A stretch of DNA of 64,000 bases from Saccharomyces mikatae IFO 1815 (Eukaryota > Ascomycota > Saccharomycetes > Saccharomycetales > Saccharomycetaceae): contig NC_079260.1 of assembly GCF_947241705.1 (NCBI RefSeq), positions 248,001-312,000 of the forward strand, written 5' to 3'. Within the stretch, counting starts at the first letter, position 1. Each line of letters opens with the position of its first letter. Both the position numbers and the translations under genes were made by a program. The notes under the pieces are model-generated. The model did no database searches, had not been told where the DNA came from, and saw only the letters and a program-made list of their open reading frames with translations. This document shows positions 10,930 to 21,930 of the stretch, one piece after another.

Positions 10930-11386
10930 TACGTAATGTTCTTATTGTCAGTTGATTTACTTGAAGTCTGAGGGAAAGAAATCTCTGAAAGGAAATGAAA
11001 TAACTAAAGATTAAGAACTTAAGAAGTAATAAACCACGCTACTAAATAAGAGATTGGGAAATCTAAAATATGACTTCGAGGTCGTTTAGATTTCTTTTTC
11101 TTCTGAAAATTTTCTTTCTTTTTCGGCATTAGCCTGTGAATTTTTCGGGCAAAAAAAATTCGACTGAATCACGTGACCGGAATTATCTGTGTTGGCAGAG
11201 AAGAGTAATAAGGATAATGACCAGGCCAACTGACAGCTTTTTGGGGAACAATGCATGAATGATAATCTGTTACTATTATGCAATATACGAAACACTTGAA
11301 TAAATGTTTTTGTAGGCATTATGTAAATAAATTACTCTATATAAATCGTTTACAGGATATGTGTGCTTGCCTTTTTTCTAACATGA
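10930..11386. other. Intergenic: SAH1 promoter and ERG28 3' region
   Basis: This 457-base stretch separates the SAH1 start from the ERG28 stop. It carries the TCACGTGA palindrome listed separately and T/A-rich runs. No further gene is seen. Confidence 0.5.
11169..11176. promoter_or_regulatory. TCACGTGA palindrome (Cbf1-type site) upstream of SAH1
   Basis: A full 8-base palindrome with the CACGTG core, 240 bases upstream of the SAH1 ATG. Cbf1 with Met4/Met28 binds RTCACGTG in sulphur and methyl-cycle promoters, which fits the SAH1 function. Binding itself is inferred. Confidence 0.55.
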
Positions 11387-11833
11387 TTACCAAGCAACAC
11401 CGGTGTAGTACTCTCTTTGGTTGTACATCCAGACCAAAGAGGTGGTTGAGACAACCAATGGACCCATAAATCCTTTACCCAACTTACAGGTTCTGAAGAT
11501 CAACAATTCTGAACCGAAGTGGAAAAGAGCAACCATGTAAGACATGAAGACCAGTTCAAAAATGTGTGGTTCATTCAAGTACATAGCTCCATAGAATCTG
11601 ATGACACAGGAAATGAAAGTCCAAGTACCAAATGTTCTGGCACTTAAATGTGTTGTTTCAGTGGGCTTTCTTTCATAGACTCTACGTGTCAATTCTAAAC
11701 CAGAAATATAAGTCTGGATAGAGTTGAAGACGGATACAATGGAAATGAAAAGTAGCCATTTTGGTAAGTAGCCTTTTGGCATTGCAGCCAAGGTGGTCTT
11801 GGTTGTAGTTATTACGTCTTGGAGGCTGAACAT
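11387..11833 (-). CDS. ERG28: Erg28, ER scaffold of the sterol C-4 demethylation complex
   Basis: This 148-residue protein has the same length as the S. cerevisiae protein. It is hydrophobic, with about four membrane segments (roughly residues 25-45, 70-90, 95-112 and 120-138) and a polar N-terminus. Erg28 has no enzymatic motif; it tethers Erg25, Erg26 and Erg27 (and associates with Erg6) in the ER membrane for ergosterol synthesis. A sterol-response-element core is found 275 bases upstream of its ATG. It lies in the same orientation as SAH1 and MEI4. Confidence 0.96.
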   Translation of the reverse strand: MFSLQDVITTTKTTLAAMPKGYLPKWLLFISIVSVFNSIQTYISGLELTRRVYERKPTETTHLSARTFGTWTFISCVIRFYGAMYLNEPHIFELVFMSYMVALFHFGSELLIFRTCKLGKGFMGPLVVSTTSLVWMYNQREYYTGVAW

Positions 11834-12201
11834 TCTTTGATTGTCTAGTGTTCTTGAAGTTTTTGATACTGTAATATAACTAGTGTCAAGAGGATAGAGG
11901 TCAGAAGTTAGTCAATGAGTCTATGTTAAAACTAGCAACAATAGTAAAGTAATGCAATAGACGTGTTTAGCTTAGTTTTATATACGGGGGGTATAAAGAA
12001 TACAATGGATCGTACCTTTTCTGTTTCCTTTTCGTTCCGTTTTAGACGAAGAAACCAAAAAAAAAATAGAAGTTTCCTATCGGTAATACCGTAAAGCTTA
12101 TTTCGATTCGTATAAGATTAGGTTAATCATGGCGCAAGTCCGTAAAAAGCATTTTAATGCTGTTTTGTTGGGGCGAAGATGTTCCATGTTCAATGAACAC
12201 T
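11834..12201. other. Intergenic: ERG28 promoter and MEI4 3' region
   Basis: This 368-base stretch holds the ERG28 5' region with a poly-A-like run near 12056 and the sterol-type motif listed separately. The MEI4 stop lies at its right edge. No other gene is seen. Confidence 0.5.
12108..12114 (+). promoter_or_regulatory. Sterol response element core TCGTATA upstream of ERG28
   Basis: This exact TCGTATA heptamer is the core bound by Upc2 and Ecm22 in ergosterol gene promoters. It lies 275 bases upstream of the ERG28 ATG, in the short gap before the MEI4 3' end. A heptamer can occur by chance, but position and gene function agree. Confidence 0.5.
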
Positions 12202-13575
12202 TCAACTAAAATCGTCGCCCCCCACCTTCGACGAAGATGTATTCTCCGTTCTTGAGAAATAATCACCTGTTGTCTTATTGAACCAACTTGACAACCGAAA
12301 GCGTGCAATCAAATTTCTTTCGGCCGTGATTAGTAAAGCAGCCTGTATATACGCTCTTTTCTTTTGTAGCGTGACTTTATGCGCTGGAGAATTTCCCAGA
12401 AAGGCTGTTAGGTGTCTCCATTCAATACTTTCCAACATTTCGAGTAACGATAGGATAACTGTCTTCACTACTTTCAATAGATCCTGCAAATCTTTTCCTG
12501 GTGTCTCGCTTATTACACTGTAAAAGTTTTTTAGGTAGGTTTTCCTCAAACACAGTTCCCTCTCAAGATATATTCGGCAATACGCCCTTTTACGGTCGAT
12601 ACATAACTGTTTACGCTTAGATACAAATCTAACCAGCACATGTACTAAGCTTTCGATAATAGCAAGTATGTGTTCAATTAATTTCAAAACGGATATGTAT
12701 TCTGATATTTGTGGCTCGAGCGTTTGATTGATCTTAATCTTCGTGAGTTGAACATTGATAATGGAGTAAATTGTGGTAAAATGCAAGGAACACAACTGCC
12801 TGTAGTCAACTTTTCCACTTGAACGGTTGCTATCTTTCTGATCATAAAAATTTTGGATCCATTTGGGATCGTTTTGATTTTTTTTCAATAGAATTCTATT
12901 GAACAGGAATTTGATGATGAAGTTAAAAACATGAACGTCAATCAACGTCTTCTTAAAAGAAGAATCCGAATCTAAACGATGTAAATAATGGGAAACCAAG
13001 AGAACTTGAAATGTTTGGAACACACGTGAAATCCCTTTAAGGTCGACTTCTTTTGTCTTTAAGCTCAGGATTTTCAGTAGAATTTTATATCTTGGTAAGA
13101 ACCAGTTGTTTAAATCAGCAATTGATATATCTTGACTGAAAGATTCAAACTCCTTCAAAACAATCTCATTTTCGAAAGTTTTGTACTTGTTCTGACAAAT
13201 GAAATTGTATATTGGTTCCAAATGGGCAAACAATGATTTATTATTCAAAAATCCCTTTTTGAAAGGGGCAACCCACTCGTATATTTGTTTTGAGTTCTCC
13301 CTTGGATTTATCTTCAAGTTTTTTTCATTTCTGCGAGCACCTTCAACTTCAGCGTCAATCTCAACTTCAGATTTCCCTCTCTTTCCTGAAAGAGTCTTCT
13401 TCCATAACGTAGGATTCCTGAATTTGATCAAAGCAAAACACTGTCATATTTTGAAAGGATTGGTAGAGTCCACACACCTCTCAACTGAAGTTAGTAAAAA
13501 AGATAACGGGTTAAAATTAAGATAATTTTTACGTACGACTATCCAATCAACTTCTGACGATTCCTTATTATCCAT
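12202..13575 (-). CDS. MEI4: Mei4, meiotic double-strand-break factor (two exons)
   Basis: Exon 1 runs 13575-13537 (13 codons, MDNKESSEVDWIV) and exon 2 runs 13440-12202. Splicing at GTACGT...CAG joins them in phase 0 and gives IV-CFALIKFRNP and a protein of about 425 residues. As I recall, S. cerevisiae Mei4 is about 408 residues with one short intron near the 5' end, which this matches. Mei4 works with Rec114 and Mer2 (RMM complex) to activate Spo11 cuts on meiotic chromosome axes. The protein is helical and basic with no enzyme motif. A partial URS1-like TAGCCGC (13686-13692) lies 111 bases upstream, consistent with early meiotic control by Ume6/Ime1 but weak. Confidence 0.93.
13441..13536 (-). 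other. MEI4: MEI4 intron (96 nt)
   Basis: The 5' splice site is GTACGT rather than the usual yeast GTATGT. The branch point is a perfect TACTAAC at 13496-13490, and the 3' end is CAG at 13443-13441, about 50 bases downstream. A TTCAG lies only a few bases after the branch site and is probably skipped because it is too close. An in-frame TGA just before the true 3' splice site shows that the intron must be removed. The non-consensus 5' site could reduce vegetative splicing. Confidence 0.88.
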
Positions 13576-13845
13576 CTATTCTGACTTAATTCTAACTTTT
13601 TGAACTACTGAGAAATGTTTAGCAATATTATATTATTGCTAAAAATTCTGCGTTCTGTCTGTAGTTATAATAAATCGAGTATATTTAGCCGCTTAACAAT
13701 ATATATGATGCCGACCAAAAAAAAAAAAGCATATACATAGTAAAGTATTTTTTTGAGCACGAATAGTTGTAAAGAACTTAAAAAGAACAGTGGCTAACGC
13801 ACTAAAAGTGAAGAGTACAGCAAGCAATAAATATGTACGAAGCTT

Positions 13846-15333
13846 CTACTCATCCTCTAGAGTGGAAGAACTTATCATTTCTTCAATTATTTTCAAAAAT
13901 GCATTGGTACCACGATCTCTGTGTTCAAATTTCCCAGAACCATTGTTCTTCACTTTGCTTGTGCATTCTTGCATATGCAATCTTGAAAATCTTTTCATCT
14001 TTTGAACCAATTTTTCGTAATACTCTAGTTTCTTCTTCATGATTATGTTCTCTTCGCTTAATTGGTCAAATTCCTTTCTTAGTTGCAACTGAGACATTTT
14101 TTTCCTTTGCCGACATTTAGAAGCAGCGATTCTGTTTCTTTCTAATAGTCTTGCGCGTTTCCGAGCTTTTGCACTGTCCTCGAAATCACCAGTATTGCTG
14201 CTGATTTTTTGGAGTCTAGGGTCTTGTTCAATTTGAGAAGATGCTGTTGTACGCATAGGCGCTACGGTTGATGATGTGATATGTTTGCTGTGAGAGAGTA
14301 TCTCATTTTTTCTACTGTTGCTGAGCGTAGAAACAGTTTCGTCATTTGATGAGTTTGAGTAAACATCTGTTAAAATAAGATCAGAAGGTTTTGATTCGTA
14401 TGGAAGATCGGTTGCATTAATCATACCGACATTTCGGCTGGCCATATTGGTGGTATTATTATTGATATTACGTGATTTTGAAGAATGAATAGATGGAATG
14501 GATTTATTTTCGTTGCTATGATCATAAGTATTTTGACAGGAGGAACAAGAGGAAACTGAAGAGTCAGAAGCTGGTGTACAAGGATTCACGCTTAACTGGG
14601 CATGTTTCCATATCTTAGTTTGTCTTTGTGCTCCCAATTGGGGTTGCATGTTGTTGTAAGCATGACTAATTGCAGAATTGTCAAGTGTAATGTGAGAAGT
14701 TGTAGAGGGGGGTACAACAGTCGCTGCTATTGCGGATGAATTAAGCTTGACATTGCTATCAAAAGGCGTAATTAGAGGATATACGTTCTTATTACTTGTT
14801 TGAGGCACAACTTCAGGTACGATGGTAGTTTGTGTCTGTGGTTGTACCATGTCCTGCAACTCGCCCGAACTGAAGCTTGGATATGTGCTTGTGCTTGAAT
14901 TTACCATCTGTTGAGGATCGTGATTTTGTTGTGCTCTCGATAATGGAAACGAGGCTTGACAGCTGTAAAAGTTTTCGATAGTTCCAAATTCCTCGCCTAA
15001 TTGACTGATTTGACCGTTGGAAATCGATATACGTCTTTTGTGCAGGGGCTGGTCGAACGCAGGCAAAGAACTTTGGAAAATTGGAGGATTGGTCACGGGC
15101 ATGCGAGTAATGTCGATACCAAAGGGTTGGAACATTGGACCCAGGTTTTCTTGAACGCTACGATCATGCAAAGTGTTTTGATGATGAAGATTATAAACAG
15201 TATCCTGAGGACCCAAAGATTGTTTGCATATAAGTTCCTTGTTTGAAGATAAAAAATCTGTATATAGAAGTGAGTTGTGCCTTCCATCTGGGAGAGGATT
15301 AGGACTTGTAACAAAGTTTTGCTTATAGTCCAT
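13846..15333 (-). CDS. ACA1: Aca1, bZIP transcription factor of the ATF/CREB family
   Basis: This 495-residue protein (S. cerevisiae about 489) carries a bZIP near the C-terminus at about residues 383-445. The basic region ERNRIAASKCRQRKK is followed by leucine-type heptads (LQLRKEF, LSEENIIM, LEYYEKL). The long N-terminal part is S/N/Q-rich and looks disordered. Aca1 and its paralog Cst6 bind TGACGTCA-type sites and help growth on non-optimal carbon sources. The start is ATG at 15333. The identity rests on the bZIP and gene order; the N-terminal region is low in complexity. Confidence 0.93.
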   Translation of the reverse strand: MDYKQNFVTSPNPLPDGRHNSLLYTDFLSSNKELICKQSLGPQDTVYNLHHQNTLHDRSVQENLGPMFQPFGIDITRMPVTNPPIFQSSLPAFDQPLHKRRISISNGQISQLGEEFGTIENFYSCQASFPLSRAQQNHDPQQMVNSSTSTYPSFSSGELQDMVQPQTQTTIVPEVVPQTSNKNVYPLITPFDSNVKLNSSAIAATVVPPSTTSHITLDNSAISHAYNNMQPQLGAQRQTKIWKHAQLSVNPCTPASDSSVSSCSSCQNTYDHSNENKSIPSIHSSKSRNINNNTTNMASRNVGMINATDLPYESKPSDLILTDVYSNSSNDETVSTLSNSRKNEILSHSKHITSSTVAPMRTTASSQIEQDPRLQKISSNTGDFEDSAKARKRARLLERNRIAASKCRQRKKMSQLQLRKEFDQLSEENIIMKKKLEYYEKLVQKMKRFSRLHMQECTSKVKNNGSGKFEHRDRGTNAFLKIIEEMISSSTLEDE

Positions 15334-16986
15334 ATTCTATTCTTTCCGTATTTGTTGAACCAGATGTTGTTTTAGTATTTTTAGTGTTTTTATTATAGCT
15401 CGATATAACTAGCTGCTTAAAAGTTTTAGATAAGAAATAAAGTTGCTACGCTTCGAGTTAGTAAGCACGCAGATTGAGGATAATGTATTTACTATGTTTT
15501 AATAATAACCAGTTAGCCCAGATTTTGACGGATTAAATAACTTGAAGAGTAAAGTAGAAAATCACGTAACATAATCTTTCGTAACACCAAGCTAACTTGT
15601 CAAAGAACGTTCACACCTACAAACAGAAGAATCGATGCAATAAATATCTTAGTAAGTGTGAAGTATATTATATATTACTAACGAAAAAATCAGAAAAATT
15701 AAAATTAAGAGAATTTCAAAATTAGGCTCCACACAACAATACTTGACATATTACTTGACTGCTCGCACAGTACAGGAAGACTGCACCATTATTTCACTCG
15801 ATAAAACAGAAGCTGCGTCTGGACTACCTAAAAGAGAAAAAATCACGCCACCGCCACTTGGACGCTACTACGGAATAATGGCAGTAGAAGCGCGTATTGA
15901 AAAACTTAACTTTGCTCCCTTCTGCTTACCTTATGTAAAGGTATAGTTTCGATATCTTAAGGTAAAATACCATCTGCTTCGATTTTAACAGTTATCAATT
16001 TGCCTGCACGTTGTTGTAAGAATCTCATGCCACTCGATTTTTAACTCCGAGGCATACCATGCGTGGGGCAAAGTACCGTAGTATTGTTGTTCTGGCAGTT
16101 TCTTTGCGGTCATCGCTCCTCTACTTTTTTACAAACGTATAAAGTTCTACAGAGCAGTAAAACGAAAGGCGAGACAACTTACTGAACGATTTTCCAATCG
16201 ACATCGGTACCGGATTGCTTACTATGCACTAACTTCCAAAGGCACTATCTTGCTTCTGTCGCCACACTATTATGTTGGCTTAGAATGTCTGAAACAAAGT
16301 AAAAGAACAATAAGCCTGATTCTTAAGTGAACCATATCGTTGTGTGCTTGGGTGCATTTTATTATGGCAATGCTAATTTTCGCTCGTTCCTGCGCTTGGA
16401 ACCAAAAGCAGCCCAAAAAAGGGTTTGCACTTGAAAGCGCTAATTATTCTTCTCAGTTTGGGAGTGGGGTTTAACTGTGTGTGACCTTAGCTTTGCGCTG
16501 ACATTAACGAAAACAAAAGCTCTTGAGCAAGGTTTTTAATCTTATAGTTTTTCGACTGATAAGAAGGATTCGGAGTAAAGAGATTAACAGCAAGGAAGAA
16601 AACTTTTCGCCTTGCATCGCATGCACATATAATGTATTTTTCTACCTGCAGAAAGAGCGTGAGTGACCCAAGAAAGCAGTAATTTGCATCATAGCATTCT
16701 TAGTTTCTAGCTTTGTAACCTTATTTCACTACCTTTATATTTTGTCACGCGAGATTTTAAAACTCTCTGCACTGCCTTCTGATGATCTGATTTGTATGCA
16801 TTGTTATTTTTGTGAAAGCTTATCTCCGTTCTTACAAAGCGATCGAATCTTGTCTACATAATTCGGCTTTGTGGGTGAAAAGACTACTGCGTTTTTAGAT
16901 ATTGCAGATTTGACAGTTGTAGGAAGCTTTTTATTTATATCGAGAAGTGATGGCGGTTACTCAAAGTCACACGTATTGATATACAT
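15334..16986. other. Long gene-free stretch between ACA1 and SPO73
   Basis: About 1.65 kb shared by two divergent genes. It has only short, unconvincing ORFs (for example 67 codons at 15743-15946 and 26 codons near 16059). A TACTAAC at 15676-15682 has no fitting splice partner. There is no tRNA, LTR or tandem repeat. It could hold long upstream control regions or an untranslated RNA; the sequence does not decide this. Confidence 0.5.
16807..16816 (-). promoter_or_regulatory. Middle sporulation element upstream of SPO73
   Basis: On the minus strand this reads TTCACAAAAA, fitting the Ndt80 middle-sporulation element (core CRCAAA followed by A/T). It lies about 170 bases upstream of the SPO73 ATG, where such elements work. 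SPO73 is a known mid-sporulation gene, so the match is functionally sensible. Confidence 0.55.
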
Positions 16987-17418
16987 ATGACCAAAAACCT
17001 TTTTTTAAAGGATTTTTCTGCCTTACCTGAGGACGTATTGATAGAGAACGAAAGAGGCATAACCTTACTTGGTTACCCACTTTTTTCTCCCAAGATCTTG
17101 CTGACCCCGTTTGACCCACCACAATTTCAACGATTGAATACCGAAAATGGTTTACTAATTCCTCTGTCGAAAAACACGATATCCAACTTCATAGAGCTGT
17201 ATCCTATTGATCTAAGTACTGACCGTACTACAAGCAACGGCGATTCTCAGATGGCAAAATGGTTTGTGTTGATGGATTACAAAGAAATGTATGATATCGA
17301 TGATCAAGGATGGTGCTACAGCTGGAATTTCAATAACTCTAGGTGGAAGTCAAAAAATGGGTTTGTAAGAAGAAGAGTTTGGGTGAGACTGCCTACAGCT
17401 AGCCATGCATTAGATTAA
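16987..17418 (+). CDS. SPO73: Spo73, dysferlin-domain protein for prospore membrane extension
   Basis: This 143-residue protein has the same length as S. cerevisiae Spo73. The C-terminal half is a dysferlin (DysF)-type module: aromatic-rich KWFVLMDYKEMYD, then DDQGWCYSWNF and a final WKSKNGFVRRRVWVR, with the expected W and R pairs. Spo73 acts with Spo71 during meiosis II to elongate the prospore membrane. There is no signal peptide or membrane segment. The ATG follows a long upstream region carrying an Ndt80-type element. Confidence 0.96.
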   Translation: MTKNLFLKDFSALPEDVLIENERGITLLGYPLFSPKILLTPFDPPQFQRLNTENGLLIPLSKNTISNFIELYPIDLSTDRTTSNGDSQMAKWFVLMDYKEMYDIDDQGWCYSWNFNNSRWKSKNGFVRRRVWVRLPTASHALD

Positions 17419-17597
17419 TAATAATTTACACTATGCTTATATTATGTAACTAGATAAATGAATAATCAAAAAAAAAAAATGCTTTCATTATGCAAAATGT
17501 TTCCTATCGATCCGCTCATGTGCACAGCTTTCAATCTGTCCGCCTAGGCTAGAATATTATTGGTGTTTATTTATTATCATGGGTATTGTTGTCCTTT

Positions 17598-20270
17598 TCA
17601 TGAACCAGATGATCCAAATTGTGAAGCCCAGGATTCGTACTTCACTAGTCCGTCTTGAGATACGGAAGGCTTGATATACTCCAAACTATTTTTGAAATCT
17701 GAAAGACCTATAGGTCTTATCATATCCCTCTCCGTCTCCAATAACTTGTCACCGAGATCTCTTAAAGGGCCCATAGCGGCATCCTTTGCCAAGGATGTTA
17801 TATCACTCCCGGAAAATCCTTCAGTAATCTTTACAAGTTCATCAAAATCTGATGCCGATAAAGTGTGTTTTTGATAGGATAGGAGTTTTTTGAGTTGAAC
17901 GTACCTAGTTTGCTCTTCTGGTAATGGAATATATTGTCTTCTGACAAATCTTCTTCTTGCAGCTTCATCTATTGACCAGGGCAAGTTTGTTGCGGCAAGT
18001 ACCAAAACCCTTGAGTCATCTTCATTGCCATCTGTATTGGAGTTGTCGGTATCGTTTTTGTTTGAACCAGCTGCAGCACTAGATAAAGATGACCATTGAA
18101 CAAGAAACTCATTTTTTATCCTCCTGCTCGATTCATTTTCATTTTCGTTATTCCTACTGCCCATAATGGAGTCAATTTCATCTACGAAGATAATCGAAGG
18201 AGACAGTTTCTTGGCGATCGCAAACAGCGCCCTTACTAATTTTTCACTTTCACCCAAATACTTGGACGTCAAACTGGAAGCGCTAATAGAGAAAAACGTC
18301 GAATGCGACTCTGTGGCTACAGCTCTTGCCAGCATTGTTTTACCTGTGCCTGGAGGGCCAAATAAAAGCATCCCTCTAACCGGTTCACGTAGCCCCCTAA
18401 ATAAATCCGGTCTTAAAAATGGATAAACAACTGCTTCCTTCAAAGAGTATTTAGCACTTTCTAAACCAGCAATATCATCCCAATGAACTTCATCTCCATG
18501 AACCACAATTTCGGCAAAAATTTGCTTTGCAGCTTGTTTATCCACACCTTGTAAACTATCGATAATTTCATCTTCTAAGATTTCTCTTAGAACTTTTTTG
18601 TCTACATCTGAATTTTTTCTTTCCTCATCCAATGGAGTGTCATTTTCAGTGGCAAATTCTGTTTTAGGTTCTCTCATTTTAGGTGAATTAATCTTTCTTT
18701 GTGCTGATATTTTTCGGTTCGTCTTATTGGTGGATGTAGTTTGATTTTTCATTGGTTTCTTGTTTACAGATGCGCTTTGAATAGATATTTTCGAATTACT
18801 AACAGGTCGGGAAGGATGATTGCTCGTTTTCTTCAAACTACTAGTTGAAACTTTTGGTGTTTTGGATTTCAAAACAGGACGACTCTTTTTCGTGGTGTTA
18901 ACTGCAGAACTGTTCACAATCTTTTTGCTATTTAATACTTTCTTGGCTGCCATTGCAGCAGTCTTCGGCTTTTGGAGAACAGACTTCGGCGCTGTCAAAG
19001 AAGAAGTCGGAGATGACGCAGTGGATTTGGTAGATGATTTTGTATTACTTTTGGATCTTGTAACATAGGTTGGCGTAGATTTAACAATAAGAGTAGGTGT
19101 TGACTTGGTGCCCTTCAGATACGGTGCATGATTATTTTTTACCAACTTTGATATTTGAGGATGTTTAGTCTTTAAGGGATCCATGATAGTAGAGGCTTCT
19201 GAACTATTTGATTTTACAGCGTCAGTACTAGATGCTCTATCAATACTTGATATAGGAGGTGGAGGCAATGAAGGAAGAGCGGGCGCTGTATTAGGTAAAA
19301 ATCGTAGAGATGGTTCAGGAATACTTTTCAAAGAACCCGTACTCTTGCTACTAGATACAGAAGAAGTGACGGACAAATCAGACATATGTTGTTGGATTTC
19401 GTCTAAAGTTTTTGACGTGTTTATGGGCTGTTCTTCTTCTTTTCCAATTTCGGAAAAGTTATCATAATAATCAGAAACATCAAATTCAAAATCTTCACTA
19501 TCTTCTTCATCAAATAGATGAGGCTCTTCTAAAATTCCATCATGATCATCTTCATCGTTAGTCAAATCTATCAATATTTGTTCCGACATATATCTTTCTG
19601 AATATGTCTCCGTTTCTTTCTTGGGTAACAAATCATCGTGCCCGACAGATTTCTTGTGTTGTTTGCTTGTTATATTAGAAAGAGGCTTGGAGGGCACAAA
19701 ATTCACTTTGATGTTTTCCGTTTCTTCTCTACGTTTCGAGGATATATTGTTAATAGGTGATGATAGCGAGGAGCTTGAGTACGCATTTCTATAGCTGCAT
19801 GCATTCCTATTCCTTAGCGTTTTCATCATTCTTCCCGGAACCATTTGGAATACAGGTGGCGATTCTGTAGTCCTGGTAAAAGATGAGCTACGATTGCTGT
19901 ATGTTTTAGACGGCAGATCCTTCTTGTTAGGCCCTTCGTGAATCAATTTTTGCACTCTTTCTAAATGCATAACACTTTTGTGGTACAGTTCTCGAATACC
20001 GTTCTGAAGACTAAGCTCATCCTTAGTATACGATTGGGTATTTGGATAGCTGTGCTCTATTAACGTTTGTTTGAAAAGTACGTCAGTGGTAAGCGCTTTC
20101 CAGCCTTGCAATGCTTCCTTATATTGTTTCTTCTCTTCTAGGTTCAAGTAATATATTGTTTCATTAGCAATTCTACTGTAAAGTTCAGTAAAGTCTGTTA
20201 AAGGTTGCTGTGGCCTTCTGCGTATTTTAGTTAGCCTTGTTAAAATATGGTGACCTCTTTGTGGCTCCAT
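17598..20270 (-). CDS. SAP1: Sap1, AAA ATPase of the meiotic/spastin-like clade
   Basis: This 890-residue protein (S. cerevisiae about 897) has its C-terminal third as one AAA module: Walker A GPPGTGKT near residues 637-644, Walker B IIFVDEID near 697-704, then the second region of homology with [17 protein letters not shown] and arginine fingers. The N-terminal 600 residues are S/T/K-rich and mostly disordered, with an acidic patch at about 240-275. Sap1 was found as a partner of the chromatin factor Sin1; its job remains poorly defined. The region between 300 and 560 is lysine-serine low-complexity sequence and differs most from the S. cerevisiae protein. Confidence 0.95.
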   Translation of the reverse strand: MEPQRGHHILTRLTKIRRRPQQPLTDFTELYSRIANETIYYLNLEEKKQYKEALQGWKALTTDVLFKQTLIEHSYPNTQSYTKDELSLQNGIRELYHKSVMHLERVQKLIHEGPNKKDLPSKTYSNRSSSFTRTTESPPVFQMVPGRMMKTLRNRNACSYRNAYSSSSLSSPINNISSKRREETENIKVNFVPSKPLSNITSKQHKKSVGHDDLLPKKETETYSERYMSEQILIDLTNDEDDHDGILEEPHLFDEEDSEDFEFDVSDYYDNFSEIGKEEEQPINTSKTLDEIQQHMSDLSVTSSVSSSKSTGSLKSIPEPSLRFLPNTAPALPSLPPPPISSIDRASSTDAVKSNSSEASTIMDPLKTKHPQISKLVKNNHAPYLKGTKSTPTLIVKSTPTYVTRSKSNTKSSTKSTASSPTSSLTAPKSVLQKPKTAAMAAKKVLNSKKIVNSSAVNTTKKSRPVLKSKTPKVSTSSLKKTSNHPSRPVSNSKISIQSASVNKKPMKNQTTSTNKTNRKISAQRKINSPKMREPKTEFATENDTPLDEERKNSDVDKKVLREILEDEIIDSLQGVDKQAAKQIFAEIVVHGDEVHWDDIAGLESAKYSLKEAVVYPFLRPDLFRGLREPVRGMLLFGPPGTGKTMLARAVATESHSTFFSISASSLTSKYLGESEKLVRALFAIAKKLSPSIIFVDEIDSIMGSRNNENENESSRRIKNEFLVQWSSLSSAAAGSNKNDTDNSNTDGNEDDSRVLVLAATNLPWSIDEAARRRFVRRQYIPLPEEQTRYVQLKKLLSYQKHTLSASDFDELVKITEGFSGSDITSLAKDAAMGPLRDLGDKLLETERDMIRPIGLSDFKNSLEYIKPSVSQDGLVKYESWASQFGSSGS

Positions 20271-20754
20271 AATGTCACACAGTGCGATATAGTCTATTCC
20301 TGGTAAACCGGAAGAGCAAATGGGACAAGAAAAAATGCGTTATTAGCTATAATGAATGAAAAAAATTATGTTTAAGAAGGAAACAGTCGTGATCTTAATT
20401 ATTGCCAATATCTCTGGTGTTTAGGAATATCGGGTACGTGAAGAAAGTTCTTAAGGAGGCGTGATGTTGTTTCAGCCTCTTATGACCGTGGATCAAGAAT
20501 TATATTGTTCTTCATTTTCAATTTTCTCCGCGAATCTCGGTTGAAGATGCTTGGGTTGGCTGTGATATTGAACTTCTGTAAATTGAATAGTAAAAAGTAT
20601 ATTAAAACAATGTTCTGAAAAGTTAACAAGTTGAGTTGTAAATTCTTGCATCCGTAGATATGACTAGAGTACATCAGTTGTTCTCTTTTCCGCTTTTATG
20701 ATTTATTACACTATATACGAAAAATATACATGAAGCATTGTTACTTTGCTGAGC
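20271..20754. other. Intergenic: SAP1 promoter and CAJ1 3' region
   Basis: A 484-base stretch between two minus-strand genes. A 64-codon ORF (20480-20674) has no recognisable similarity and does not look coding. Nothing else is seen. Confidence 0.45.
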
Positions 20755-21930
20755 TTATCTGGCAACTGTGTGTTTCTTGTGTTCCTTTTCTTGTTCACCG
20801 AGAATTAATTCTTCAAACACTCTAGCTTCTTCGGCTTCTTCTGGTGACCTCCTAGCACTAGCAAACTTGTGGGCAATAAACAGCATTGCTTTCGCCTTTG
20901 CAATACGTTCTTTTGAAGGAACCTTTTTATCATTTAGAATCTTGTTGCAAACGTCTTTTAATTTCCTTTCCAGTTCAAACTTGGACATAGCCCACATGAC
21001 ACCAAGTGCCTTACCAGCCATTGTAGATTCAAACTTGGCGCGCTCATATTGGTCCAGCTCATCAGTATTGACTTCACTCATTTTTTCCATAGCTTTTTGG
21101 GCCTCTAAGCCTGTCGACAATAAATTATAGGCTGACTTCACCGATCTGGCATTGTCACGTGTACCTGTGAATATTTTGGAAAATCCATAAGTCCTCTTAG
21201 ACATGATGAAATTATTTGCCTTTGTCTTGTAAACTCGGGCCAATAAATACAATAACTCTAAGCCAAAACTTTCTAATTTTAAATCCTCAATTTCCTGATC
21301 TAACTTTCGCGTGAATTCTTCCAAGTTATTAGACTTGATGGCAATTAGATACCTAGAAATTTTTTCGTTCAGTTTCTCTGCCAGCTCATCAACTTGCTTC
21401 ATCATATCTTCCCGTCTTTTTCTTTCCATTTCCAATAGCTTCTCTCTTTGCTCTTTGGAAAGCTTATCTTTTTTTAAACTTTCAGCCTTATCAGAATCGT
21501 GCTTAACCATTCCACCATCAGTGGTTTCATCTGCTTTGCCAGTGTTATTGGCTGCGTTTGCCTCATCATCATCCTTCCCAAGCATTTCTGTGGCCTCATT
21601 TAGTTCTTTGAATAAAGAAAATTCACCAATCCAATTTTTAAAACCGTCACCACCAAATATTGCTGTGAAGTATTCAGAAGCATCCTCAAACCCTTGTTGC
21701 GGAACAGCATCTTCCTTACCAAACTCGTCATATTTGGAACGAAGCCCTGGATCACTCAAGACTTGGTAGGCTTCACCTACAGCTTGAAACTTAGCCTGGG
21801 CATCTGGGTCGTCAGGATGCTTGTCAGGATGTGTTTCCATGGCCTTCCTACGATAGGCCTTTTTAATTTCAGTAGAGGTGGCCTCAGGCTTGATCCCTAA
21901 AATATCATAGTATTCCGTTTCCTTCACCAT
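20755..21930 (-). CDS. CAJ1: Caj1, nuclear/plasma-membrane-associated J-domain protein (Hsp40)
   Basis: This 391-residue protein has the same length as S. cerevisiae Caj1. An N-terminal J domain (residues 5-70) contains the HPD tripeptide at 34-36 and the helix III/IV region DPGLRSKYDEFG. There is no G/F or zinc region, so it is a class III J protein. A lysine/glutamate-rich linker (about 130-190) leads to the DnaJ-X domain (about 195-370) shared with its paralog Djp1. It stimulates Hsp70 ATPase. The start ATG follows a purine-poor leader. Confidence 0.96.
   Translation of the reverse strand: MVKETEYYDILGIKPEATSTEIKKAYRRKAMETHPDKHPDDPDAQAKFQAVGEAYQVLSDPGLRSKYDEFGKEDAVPQQGFEDASEYFTAIFGGDGFKNWIGEFSLFKELNEATEMLGKDDDEANAANNTGKADETTDGGMVKHDSDKAESLKKDKLSKEQREKLLEMERKRREDMMKQVDELAEKLNEKISRYLIAIKSNNLEEFTRKLDQEIEDLKLESFGLELLYLLARVYKTKANNFIMSKRTYGFSKIFTGTRDNARSVKSAYNLLSTGLEAQKAMEKMSEVNTDELDQYERAKFESTMAGKALGVMWAMSKFELERKLKDVCNKILNDKKVPSKERIAKAKAMLFIAHKFASARRSPEEAEEARVFEELILGEQEKEHKKHTVAR

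Noticed and set aside
13482-13496. The TTCAG right after the MEI4 branch point as 3' splice site
   Set aside because: It is only about six bases from the branch adenosine and the resulting frame meets the TGA before the known protein sequence.
15676-15682. Perfect TACTAAC in the ACA1-SPO73 gap, perhaps marking an intron
   Set aside because: No GTATGT-type donor and coding exon pair fit, and SPO73 is complete without an intron.
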